Source of the DNA: Candidatus Schekmanbacteria bacterium
GTDB lineage: Bacteria; Schekmanbacteria; GWA2-38-11; J061
Assembly (NCBI GenBank): GCA_003695725.1
Contig: RFHX01000142.1
Span: 1-13,326, forward strand
Direction of reading: 5' to 3'
DNA: 13,326 nt
Below, piece by piece: positions 1 through 6,881 of the stretch. The position numbers and the translations under genes were made by a program. The notes beneath the pieces are model-generated. The model worked only from the letters and a program-made list of their open reading frames with translations, made no database searches and was not told the DNA's origin. The stretch's first letter is position 1. The number at the start of each line of letters is the position of its first letter.

Positions 1-1
1 G

Positions 2-85
2 GCCGACCACCTCGGTGATAATGGCATATCAAACATTGAGAATATTTTATACAGAAAAAGCTCTGAAATAGTGACAAATAAGTAA
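2..85 (+). CDS. Possible 3' end of an upstream gene (partial)
   Basis: Reading from base 2, frame 2 is open for 27 codons and ends with TAA at 83-85. The peptide ends in ...LYRKSSEIVTNK and starts in a stretch richer in G and C than the intergenic DNA that follows, as expected for the tail of a real gene cut by the window edge. The other two plus frames stop sooner or look less protein-like. It is too short to assign a family. A 70-base gap separates it from the LVIVD-protein gene, so it could be an operon neighbour or the end of an independent unit. Confidence 0.35.
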   Translation, partial: ADHLGDNGISNIENILYRKSSEIVTNK

Positions 86-149
86 TATTTATTCTTTTTT
101 ATAATATAATTGACAAATAAACGCTAAAAAGAGTAAGCTGTGTTGAGGA
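71..149 (+). promoter_or_regulatory. Candidate promoter/operator region and RBS of the LVIVD-protein gene
   Basis: The 10-mer TGACAAATAA occurs twice as a direct repeat, at 72-81 and 111-120, spaced 39 bases start to start. The second copy forms part of a perfect TTGACA (110-115). A perfect TATAAT lies between the repeats at 100-105, but neither TTGACA nor GTGACA sits at the right spacing to it, so no clean sigma-70 pair can be drawn. The Shine-Dalgarno is GAGG at 145-148, seven bases before ATG 156. The repeats could be regulator sites; that is inference. Confidence 0.3.
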
Positions 150-155
150 AATGAG

Positions 156-2567
156 ATGAATAGAAGAGTGAAAAGGGTCGTACTTATCGTTGCAATACTT
201 GCAGTGTTGTCAGTGTTTCATGCTGATGCCTCTGACTTATCCCTTGTTGGAACTTTCGGAGGTGCCTTTAATGATATTAAAGTGCAAGGGAACTATGCCT
301 ATGTGGCAATGGAACACGGAATTCAAATTTTTGATGTTTCAATATCTTCCTCACCGCAACTTGTGGCTTTTTATAAAACATCTAATGCAGTCATAGGTAT
401 TATCGTAGCCGGTGGAACTGCATATACTCAAGTTGATGATAGAGGCCTTTTGATATTAGATGTTTCTGACCCTGCACAACCTTCTCTTCTTTCATCATAT
501 GATACAGATTCTTCATTGAACTTTGCTGTTTCCAACTTTGATGGTTTTTTTGTTTCAGATGACAAAGTTTATATACATAGACACGCACACGGAATGCTAA
601 TATTTGATGTCAGTAGCCCATCATCTCCTGTGCTTCTTGGAGAATTCGAATCAAGTTTAGCAGGATACAATAGTAACTATTTTGTAAGCGGAACCACAGC
701 ATATATTGCAGGTTATAATAAACTTGTTATCATCGATATTTCAGACCCTTCATCACCAAGTCTTTTAGGTAGCTATGGTGATAAAGTTGTAGATGTATTT
801 GTTTCCAGTACAACAGCATACATTGTCGACAGTGAAGGATTTAAAATACTTGATGTCTCTGACCCATCATCGCCGGTTGTGATTGGTGAAACAAGCGGAA
901 ATTATACTGGTATTCTTATTTCTGGTACAACAGCTTTCGTTAGCGGCACCAGCGGTCTTACACTGATAGATGTTAGCATACTGTCTTCGCCTTCAATAAT
1001 CAGCACTTATGGTGGTTCCTTTAGGGGAATGGATTCCTCTGCAAATAAACTTTATGTAATTTCATCTTCATCTCCCGGTTTTGAAATTATAGATATTTCA
1101 GATACATCAAATCTTACAATGCTCGGTTCATCCGAAAATATCGGTACAGTTAAAGACATCGTAATTTCAGGAACGATTGCCTATCTCGCTAACGGTGGAT
1201 TGGGTATATTTGATGTTTCTGACCAATCGTCTCCTGCATTTCTCGGGCAATATTATACAGGTGGCGACACTCAGGAAGTATTTATTGAAGGCAACACAGC
1301 ATTTATCGCTGATTTCGATAAAGGGCTTGTAATCATAGATGTAACCAATCCCATATCTCCAACACTTCTTTCAAGCTATGCAATTGAAGAGGCAACGAGA
1401 GTAACTGTTTCAGGCAATCTTGCCTATGTTGGTAAAAGCGGAGGAAAAATCAAAATAATAGATGTGAGCAAACCTGCATCACCGAAACTGCTCGGCAAGA
1501 CGCGTAAATTTAGCAGGCCTTCTAAGATTTTTGTCTCCGGTAAAACATTATTTGTTAGTCAGCGCTATTTATATACTATAGATATCGAAAAACCTAAATC
1601 TCCATCTTTGATAAAAAAGTTGGGATATTTGGGAGGGGATGAAAATTATTTGGACAGTATATTTATTGCGGGTAAGACTGCCTATTTTGGTTCAGAAGGT
1701 TCCTTTTTAATTTACGACATAAGCAATCCTGAGTCACCAGAGCGTTTTCCAAATATTCTTTCAAATCCGGGTTCTGATGAGGAAACGGTTGGAATAATAT
1801 ATGTATCGGGCAATAAAGCTTATGCGGCTGTTTTTGGATGGTTCGATACTCATACCGGTATTGCAGTAATTGATGTTTCTAATCGTTCAAACCCTAAATT
1901 GCTTGATATATATGATGATAAAGATGCTGCATTTTCTTCTTCGATTTTTGCTTCTAATAATTTCGTTTACCTTGCAAGTGGGAAAAATGGTCTTACAATA
2001 TTAGAGGATTCATCTGTTGCAAGTGATATTGTTCCTCCCGTAGTGTCATCTATAAATAAAAAACATGCAGGATACGGTGATAAGATTACTATAAAAGGCG
2101 ATGGCTTTGGTGAGAGTCCGGGCAATGTCTACTTTGGTAGTTACCATTATAAAGGGGTGATTATCTCCTGGAAAAATAATCAAATCAAAGTTACTGTCCC
2201 GTGGGGGCTCCGAAGCGGTAGGAAAGGATATAAAACAGCCGTATATGTAGAAGATGCAAAGGGGATATGGGCTGAAACATGGAAGAAATTCAAATTTAAG
2301 AAACCTACAAAAAAACCAAAAATTAAAGACATATCGTCTCAACGAATAAAAACAGGTGATGAAATAACTATTACAGCCGGACATGTTGGCCCTGCAAAAT
2401 ATGGAGTCATTACAAAAGGAGCAGATGGTTTCATTACTTCATGGGATGGTAAATCAGTAACAATAAAAATAACATCTGTTACAGCGAATAAAGTAAAAAT
2501 CCGTGTTACCACAAAATACAGCAAGAGCAACTGGAAGAAAATATCAGGAATAAAAGATTCCAAGTGA
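156..2567 (+). CDS. Secreted LVIVD-repeat beta-propeller protein with C-terminal IPT/TIG domains
   Basis: An 803-aa exported protein. Residues 1-25 form a signal peptide: basic start (NRRVKR), hydrophobic core, and A-D-A before Ser26. From about residue 30 to 620 there are at least 13 LVIVD-type repeats of about 42-45 residues, each with a core such as LVIIDISDPSSPSLL, FKILDVSDPSSPVVI or IKIIDVSKPASPKLL; a fourteenth is degenerate. LVIVD repeats (PF08309) are thought to build beta-propellers in secreted or choice-of-anchor proteins. From P628 (PPVVSSINKK) an IPT/TIG Ig-like module is recognisable (GDKITIKGDGFG, then VYFG). A second, weaker module follows from about residue 720 and is very rich in lysine. 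There is no lipobox, LPXTG, PEP-CTERM or C-terminal helix, so it is probably released or held non-covalently at the surface. ATG 156 has GAGG seven bases upstream. Ligand and role are unknown. Confidence 0.85.
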   Translation: MNRRVKRVVLIVAILAVLSVFHADASDLSLVGTFGGAFNDIKVQGNYAYVAMEHGIQIFDVSISSSPQLVAFYKTSNAVIGIIVAGGTAYTQVDDRGLLILDVSDPAQPSLLSSYDTDSSLNFAVSNFDGFFVSDDKVYIHRHAHGMLIFDVSSPSSPVLLGEFESSLAGYNSNYFVSGTTAYIAGYNKLVIIDISDPSSPSLLGSYGDKVVDVFVSSTTAYIVDSEGFKILDVSDPSSPVVIGETSGNYTGILISGTTAFVSGTSGLTLIDVSILSSPSIISTYGGSFRGMDSSANKLYVISSSSPGFEIIDISDTSNLTMLGSSENIGTVKDIVISGTIAYLANGGLGIFDVSDQSSPAFLGQYYTGGDTQEVFIEGNTAFIADFDKGLVIIDVTNPISPTLLSSYAIEEATRVTVSGNLAYVGKSGGKIKIIDVSKPASPKLLGKTRKFSRPSKIFVSGKTLFVSQRYLYTIDIEKPKSPSLIKKLGYLGGDENYLDSIFIAGKTAYFGSEGSFLIYDISNPESPERFPNILSNPGSDEETVGIIYVSGNKAYAAVFGWFDTHTGIAVIDVSNRSNPKLLDIYDDKDAAFSSSIFASNNFVYLASGKNGLTILEDSSVASDIVPPVVSSINKKHAGYGDKITIKGDGFGESPGNVYFGSYHYKGVIISWKNNQIKVTVPWGLRSGRKGYKTAVYVEDAKGIWAETWKKFKFKKPTKKPKIKDISSQRIKTGDEITITAGHVGPAKYGVITKGADGFITSWDGKSVTIKITSVTANKVKIRVTTKYSKSNWKKISGIKDSK

Positions 2568-2637
2568 TTATTTGGAGAATAGTTTTAAATACTTTGATTT
2601 GGGACTGGCATTGAACATTCAGCACTGAAATTTTTCT

Positions 2638-2781
2638 TTTTGTGGCTTTCTGATTTAATGCTTGAATAAAAGATGCGGGAGCTTTTGATCCTTTAAGTAT
2701 TTCTATGCCAATTACATTCTAATTTTTATCATACTCATAAGATACCCTTATATGTCGTCTTCCGATATTCAATAGCTTCAT
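2638..2781 (-). pseudogene. Remnant of a DUF2283-like (antitoxin-type) gene
   Basis: On the minus strand, ATG at 2781 opens a frame reading MKLLNIGRRHIRVSYEYDKN, then TAG at 2719-2721, then, in the same frame, NVIGIEILKGSKAPASFIQ and on through NQKATK. The segment YDKN-x-NVIGIEILKGSK matches the hallmark end of DUF2283 proteins (a D-x-D/E-G-N-V-V-G-I-E-I-L pattern), which are small proteins often next to DUF4258 toxins. The in-frame stop sits where Asp, Glu or Gly is usual, so a single substitution (for example GAG to TAG) could have broken it. The usual N-terminal strand (KISYDxEADALYI) is not visible, so the gene also looks 5'-truncated or diverged. I found no toxin partner. The family call comes from remembered consensus, not a search. 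Confidence 0.5.
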
Positions 2782-2956
2782 ATTCCGGCCGAGAACGGAA
2801 GATAGGGAAAAAATCAATATCCTGAGCATCCGAACAAGTCGAAGGATGATTATGTGTAGTTTGGGGGGATGACCTTATGATTTGCAATGACCATCAAGCT
2901 GGACAATGACCTATGGGGTTGAATTTACATCTGAGTTTATCCAAAATGCTATCCTC

Positions 2957-2986
2957 TTGACTTAATAGTTTTAGATGATGTAAAAG
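2957..2986 (+). promoter_or_regulatory. Candidate sigma-70 promoter of the mutase operon
   Basis: TTGACT (2957-2962) is a 5/6 match to the -35 box. TGTAAA (2979-2984, spacing 16) or TAAAAG (2981-2986, spacing 18) gives a 4/6 match to the -10 box. Transcription would start near 2992, leaving a leader of about 45 bases before the mutase start. This is the best-formed pair in the gap, but in AT-rich DNA such matches arise by chance. Confidence 0.3.
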
Positions 2987-3035
2987 TAAAATCTTAATCC
3001 ATGAGACTAAATTAATTTAAAGGAGATGTTTAAAG

Positions 3036-4700
3036 GTGAATGACGACATTGGAGACATAAAAAAACGAATTGAAAGATGGGAAGAAAGTATTAAAGAGAG
3101 CAAACAGAAAGATGCACTGAATCCGCGCAATACAACTTCAGGAATACCGGTTAAACTTTTATACACTCCTCTTGACACCAAAGATATCGATGTTGAAAAA
3201 GAGATAGGAGTGCCGGGAGAATATCCCTTTACACGGGGCGTCCAAAAAACGATGTATCGCGGCAGACTCTGGACAATGAGGCAGTATGCAGGTTTTGGAG
3301 ATGCCGAGGAATCAAACAAAAGATATCATTATTTGCTGAATAATGGGCAGACGGGATTAAGTATCGCCTTTGACCTTCCTACGCAGATGGGATATGATTC
3401 TGACGACCCAATGTCGGCAGGTGAAGTCGGCAAAGTAGGGGTTGCCATAGATTCACTTGAAGATATGGAAATCCTCTTCAAGGGAATCCCTCTCGATAAA
3501 GTCAGCACATCGATGACAATAAATGCCACAGCGAGTCTTCTGCTTGCAATGTATATTGTGGTTGGTGAAAAACAGGGAGTAGCTCCTGAAAAACTATCAG
3601 GCACCATTCAGAACGATATTTTGAAAGAATATGTTGCAAGGGGCACATTTATCTATCCTCCTGAACCATCGATGAGAATAATTACGGATATTTTTGCCTA
3701 TTGTAAGGACAATCTTCCAAAATTCAATACAATCAGTGTGAGCGGATATCATATTAGAGAAGCAGGCTCATCAGCAGTGCAGGAAGTTGCATTCACACTT
3801 GCAGACGGCATTGCCTATGTTGAAGCCGCCATTAAAGCAGGGCTTGAAGTCGATGCTTTTGCGAGAAGAATTTCCTTCTTTTTCAATGTTCATAACAACT
3901 TTATTGAAGAAATAGCAAAATTCAGGGCGGCGCGCCGTCTGTGGGCAAAGATAATGAAAGAAAGGTTCAAAGCAAAAGAGGACCGCTCCTGTATGCTAAG
4001 ATTTCACACACAGACAGCAGGTTGCACTCTGACAGCGCAACAGCCGCAAACGAACATTATTCGCGTAACTATTCAGGCGTTAGCCGCTGTGCTTGGAGGA
4101 ACACAGTCACTTCATACCAATTCGATGGACGAAGCCCTTGCTCTGCCAACGGAAGATGCAGTGAGAATTGCTCTTCGAACTCAACAGATTATTGCCTACG
4201 AGTCCGGAGTTGCTGATACAGTTGATCCTGTTGGCGGTTCATATGCGATTGAGAGTTTAACTAATGAAATTGAGAGAAGAGCACAGGAATATATAGATAA
4301 GATAGATTCAATGGGTGGAATGATGAAGGCAATCGAAGCAGGTTATATTCAAAAGGAGATTCAGGACAGCGCATATGCCTATCAGAAGATGGTTGAATCA
4401 AAGGAGCAAATCGTTGTCGGTGTAAATGAATTTACGATTGAAGAAGAGCCAATTGAAGACATTCTGAAGGTTGACCCTGCAATTGAAAAGAAGCAGAAAG
4501 AAAAATTGGCTGCATTGAGGAATAGGCGGGATAACAAGAAGTGCGCAGAATCTCTTGCTAAAGTTGAGGAGACTGCAAAGGGCAGTGGTAATTTGATGCC
4601 TGCAATTATAGATGCAGTGCGTGATTACAATACTCTTGGAGAAATCGCAGGTACTCTGAAAAAGGTATTCGGTGAGCATAAGGAAACGGTCATATTGTAG
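3036..4700 (+). CDS. mcmA1: Methylmalonyl-CoA mutase, large (catalytic) subunit
   Basis: 554 aa, the usual length of the stand-alone large subunit. It catalyses reversible succinyl-CoA / (R)-methylmalonyl-CoA isomerisation with adenosylcobalamin. The protein covers only the substrate-binding barrel; the cobalamin-binding domain (DxHxxG) is absent and must come from a separate small subunit. Visible landmarks: TMRQYAGF (81-88), [30 protein letters not shown] (202-209), [11 protein letters not shown] (234-244), RFHTQTAG and VDPVGGSY. Using the remembered Propionibacterium numbering, Tyr84, Arg202 and His239 match Tyr89, Arg207 and His244 with a constant offset of five. Tyr and Arg at the first two positions favour methylmalonyl-CoA over isobutyryl-CoA or 2-hydroxyisobutyryl-CoA. 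The GTG start at 3036 is supported by AGGAGA at 3021-3026. The epimerase follows after 26 bases. Confidence 0.96.
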   Translation: MNDDIGDIKKRIERWEESIKESKQKDALNPRNTTSGIPVKLLYTPLDTKDIDVEKEIGVPGEYPFTRGVQKTMYRGRLWTMRQYAGFGDAEESNKRYHYLLNNGQTGLSIAFDLPTQMGYDSDDPMSAGEVGKVGVAIDSLEDMEILFKGIPLDKVSTSMTINATASLLLAMYIVVGEKQGVAPEKLSGTIQNDILKEYVARGTFIYPPEPSMRIITDIFAYCKDNLPKFNTISVSGYHIREAGSSAVQEVAFTLADGIAYVEAAIKAGLEVDAFARRISFFFNVHNNFIEEIAKFRAARRLWAKIMKERFKAKEDRSCMLRFHTQTAGCTLTAQQPQTNIIRVTIQALAAVLGGTQSLHTNSMDEALALPTEDAVRIALRTQQIIAYESGVADTVDPVGGSYAIESLTNEIERRAQEYIDKIDSMGGMMKAIEAGYIQKEIQDSAYAYQKMVESKEQIVVGVNEFTIEEEPIEDILKVDPAIEKKQKEKLAALRNRRDNKKCAESLAKVEETAKGSGNLMPAIIDAVRDYNTLGEIAGTLKKVFGEHKETVIL

Positions 4701-4705
4701 TATGA

Positions 4706-4717
4706 TGCATTAATGCA
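4706..4717. repeat. 12-bp perfect palindrome between mutase and epimerase genes
   Basis: TGCATTAATGCA is a perfect palindrome inside the 26-base gap between the mutase stop (4698-4700) and the ATG at 4727. It has no loop and no T-tract, so it is not a terminator. It may be chance or a weak mRNA structure that affects epimerase initiation. Confidence 0.3.
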
Positions 4718-4726
4718 ATGGATTAA

Positions 4727-5146
4727 ATGATAGAGGATAAGATATTGAAAATAAATAAAATAGACCATATTGGAATTGCCGTAAAAAGTCTTGATGATGT
4801 AAAAACCTTTTATTCCAATGTTTTGAAACTCGATGCCTTTGATGTTGAGGAGGTTGAATCACAGGGAGTAAAAATTCTTGCCTTCAAAGTTGGTGATTCA
4901 AAAATCGAGTTTCTTGAAGCAATAAAAGATGACAGTCCTATAAAAAAATTTGTGGAGAAGAAGGGAAGCGGTATTCACCATATTGCATATGAAGTAGACA
5001 ATATAGAAGAAGCACTCGATGAGCTCGAGTCCGAGGGAGTTGTTTTAATCGATAAAAAGCCCCGCAGGGGACTTCATAATAAAAAGATTGCTTTTCTTCA
5101 TCCAAAAAGTTCATCAGGTATTCTGACAGAATTGGTAGAAAAGTAA
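4727..5146 (+). CDS. mce: Methylmalonyl-CoA epimerase (VOC family)
   Basis: 139 aa, cytoplasmic. It interconverts (S)- and (R)-methylmalonyl-CoA, linking propionyl-CoA carboxylation or decarboxylation to the mutase encoded just upstream. It is a two-module vicinal-oxygen-chelate protein. Expected metal ligands are in place: His14 in KIDHIGIAV, Glu61 in KIEFLEAI, one of His84/His85 in SGIHHIAYEV, and Glu135 in GILTELVEK. The motif KKIAFLHPKSS near the end is typical of the family. The start is uncertain. ATG 4727 has no good Shine-Dalgarno, whereas TTG at 4745 has GAGGA (4733-4737) seven bases upstream and would give LKINKIDHIGIAV, closer to the usual family N-terminus (133 aa). The stop TAA (5144-5146) overlaps the ATG of the next gene. 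Confidence 0.95.
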   Translation: MIEDKILKINKIDHIGIAVKSLDDVKTFYSNVLKLDAFDVEEVESQGVKILAFKVGDSKIEFLEAIKDDSPIKKFVEKKGSGIHHIAYEVDNIEEALDELESEGVVLIDKKPRRGLHNKKIAFLHPKSSSGILTELVEK

Positions 5147-6225
5147 TGAAAGATAAATTTGCAGTTATAATGGCAGGTGGAAGAGGAACGCGCTTTTGGC
5201 CATTGAGCGCAGGCAATACGCCAAAGCAGTTTTTGCGTCTTTTAGGAAAAGAAAGTCTCATTCAAGCCACAGTCAATCGTTTAAAGCCGCTCTTCACAAT
5301 TGAACAAGTAATCATCGTAACGGCAAAAGACCAATATGATGTGGTGAAAGAACAGCTCAAAGAACTTCCCGAAGAGAATATTCTGCTTGAACCGGAAGGG
5401 AAAAATACAGCTGCCTGCATAGGGTTGGCGGCAGTACATATAAGAAAAAAATCATCAAATTCAGCATTTGTTGTAATGCCTTCAGACCACATTATAAAAA
5501 CTCCTGCAAAATTGAGGAAAACATTGAAGGCTGTTTTCAGGTCTTTAGATGAATTCGATTCACTTCACACAATCGGTTTTAAGCCGCTTTATCCTGAAAC
5601 AGGATACGGTTATATCAAAATGGGAAGAAAAGTGAAAAAAATAGAAGGATTGAGCGTCTGTGAAGTTGAGAAATTTACAGAAAAACCCTCTCTCAAAGTA
5701 GCCAAGAGATATGTGGAATCGGGAAATTATTTTTGGAATAGCGGAATTTTTGGATGGTCGACGGATGTCCTGCTCGATGAAATGAAAAGATATACGCCAA
5801 ATCTTTACAAAGCACTACAAAGGATTGAAAAGGCAATAGGGACTTCGAAATATCAGAGTGTATTGAAGAAGGAATACAAGAAACTTGAAAATATTTCCAT
5901 AGATTATGCCCTTTTAGAGAAATCCAAAAATATTCTAATGATTCCATCATCGATGAATTGGACAGATATTGGCAGTTGGGACGCACTGGAGAATGTTTTC
6001 CCAAAAGATAGAAATGGCAATATTTCATCAGGCGATAATTATATTTTGGATTCACAAAATAATATTGCATTTAGCCGTGAAGGGTCAATTGTCCTTCAAG
6101 GAGTAAAAGATTTGATTGTGGTAAAGTCAGGTGAAAAGGTTTTTGTGTGCCGAAGGAATAATTCTCAGCAGGTAAGAAAAGTTGTCGAGTTTCTTGAAAA
6201 AAAGGAAAGAAAAGACCTGCTTTGA
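5146..6225 (+). CDS. manC: Mannose-1-phosphate guanylyltransferase (GDP-mannose pyrophosphorylase)
   Basis: 359 aa, cytoplasmic. It makes GDP-mannose from GTP and mannose-1-phosphate, a donor for O-antigen, exopolysaccharide or other glycans. The nucleotidyltransferase signature GGRGTRFWPLS lies at 11-21. Others are MPSDH (111-115), ETGYGYIKMG (151-160), FTEKP (177-181), FWNSGIFGW (196-204) and NWTDIGSWDAL (271-281). The length fits the monofunctional enzyme: the roughly 120-residue C-terminal phosphomannose isomerase cupin of bifunctional ManC/AlgA proteins (about 470 aa) is absent, so isomerase activity must be encoded elsewhere. The ATG overlaps the epimerase stop (TAATG) and has no clear Shine-Dalgarno of its own, so translation is probably coupled. 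Its place in a propionate-pathway operon is unexpected. Confidence 0.94.
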   Translation: MKDKFAVIMAGGRGTRFWPLSAGNTPKQFLRLLGKESLIQATVNRLKPLFTIEQVIIVTAKDQYDVVKEQLKELPEENILLEPEGKNTAACIGLAAVHIRKKSSNSAFVVMPSDHIIKTPAKLRKTLKAVFRSLDEFDSLHTIGFKPLYPETGYGYIKMGRKVKKIEGLSVCEVEKFTEKPSLKVAKRYVESGNYFWNSGIFGWSTDVLLDEMKRYTPNLYKALQRIEKAIGTSKYQSVLKKEYKKLENISIDYALLEKSKNILMIPSSMNWTDIGSWDALENVFPKDRNGNISSGDNYILDSQNNIAFSREGSIVLQGVKDLIVVKSGEKVFVCRRNNSQQVRKVVEFLEKKERKDLL

Positions 6226-6635
6226 TTTATTTGTGTATCATAGAGCTATTTCAAAAAAATAAAAGCCAAGAAGTTATCCTGCAAGTGTCCCTAATGGTAC
6301 GGTCCAATTTCAATTTTTTGCCCTTTTACGGCGGACAATTTTAAAAATAGATACCGATAACAAAGTTTTGGCTTTCATCGCTTCTTTACATAGTCATCTG
6401 CTTATGCTGCAGGTGATCAAGAAAAGAGGTCCATATTGGGTTTGAAAAAAAGAATCAATAAGGTGGTATAAGGAAAAAGATTGTGGCTTATTCTTTCAAG
6501 GTGTCTAATCAGTTGAAAAAGTAGCCATAGTAGTGTTTCAATGCAGCGACTTTTGTTATCTAACTGAATTTGTAATTTTTACTGATAAGATCAATAAAAT
6601 GCTATAATATAGATTTGTAATCGTGGAGATCAAAA
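6226..6635. other. 410-base intergenic region with no recognised gene
   Basis: All six frames are frequently interrupted. Two weak structures are visible. AAAGCCAA (6262-6269) and TTGGCTTT (6368-6375) form a distant 8-bp inverted repeat. TCATCTGC (6394-6401) and GCAGGTGA (6409-6416) form an 8-bp stem with one G-T pair and a 7-base loop, but no T-tract follows. The end of the region carries the probable promoter of the next gene. No terminator is obvious after the guanylyltransferase gene. Confidence 0.5.
6603..6608 (+). promoter_or_regulatory. Perfect -10 box (TATAAT) ahead of the small membrane protein gene
   Basis: TATAAT at 6603-6608 lies 27 bases before the GTG at 6636, a fitting distance for a short leader. 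No good -35 box exists at 16-18 bases upstream (best TTACTG or TACTGA), so the promoter may be weak, activator-dependent, or a chance match. Confidence 0.4.
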
Positions 6636-6881
6636 GTGAAGGACCGAAAGGGTTTTCTATATGCACTGATTGCAGTGGATTTCATTGCTTTTCTTCTCTC
6701 GTGGGCGGGATTTCTGCTTATAGAAGAAGAGACAATACTTGAAGTCTGGAAGTACATTCTCTTTTATTGGAATATGACTTACAATTTTCTGATTGGATAT
6801 CCTCTTCAAGTATCAATTCTCTTGGCTGGTACATATATTGTTTACTATATCCTCAAACTTTTTGGAGTGAGGATTGACTAA
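6636..6881 (+). CDS. Small two-helix membrane protein, unknown function
   Basis: 81 aa. Two hydrophobic segments are clear: about 7-29 (ending SWAGFLLIEE) and about 56-76 (LQVSILLAGTYIVYYILKLF). Between them is an amphipathic, aromatic-rich stretch (VWKYILFYWNMTY). Basic residues at both ends (MKDRKG, KLFGVR) suggest both termini face the cytoplasm. I recognise no family. The GTG start at 6636 has GGAG (6625-6628) seven bases upstream, and the TAA stop (6879-6881) directly abuts the next ATG at 6882, so the two genes are almost certainly co-transcribed and translationally coupled. The pairing suggests it acts with, or helps place, the membrane-anchored TPR protein. Confidence 0.75.
   Translation: MKDRKGFLYALIAVDFIAFLLSWAGFLLIEEETILEVWKYILFYWNMTYNFLIGYPLQVSILLAGTYIVYYILKLFGVRID

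Noticed and set aside
151-159. Two-codon frame (ATG AGA TGA) overlapping the LVIVD start as a leader peptide
   Set aside because: Too short to interpret, and the spacing to GAGG favours ATG 156.
2046-2563. Minus-strand open frames of 112 and 74 codons opposite the TIG region of the LVIVD protein
   Set aside because: Antisense shadows of a well-supported gene; no ribosome-binding site or family resemblance.
6280-6380. Minus-strand reading with NWTVPLG, which resembles a motif in some outer-membrane proteins
   Set aside because: Only about seven residues, with stop codons on both sides; not enough to call a pseudogene.
6530-6545. GTGTTTCAATGC, resembling the end of some CRISPR repeats
   Set aside because: It occurs once; no second copy or regular spacing is present in the window.
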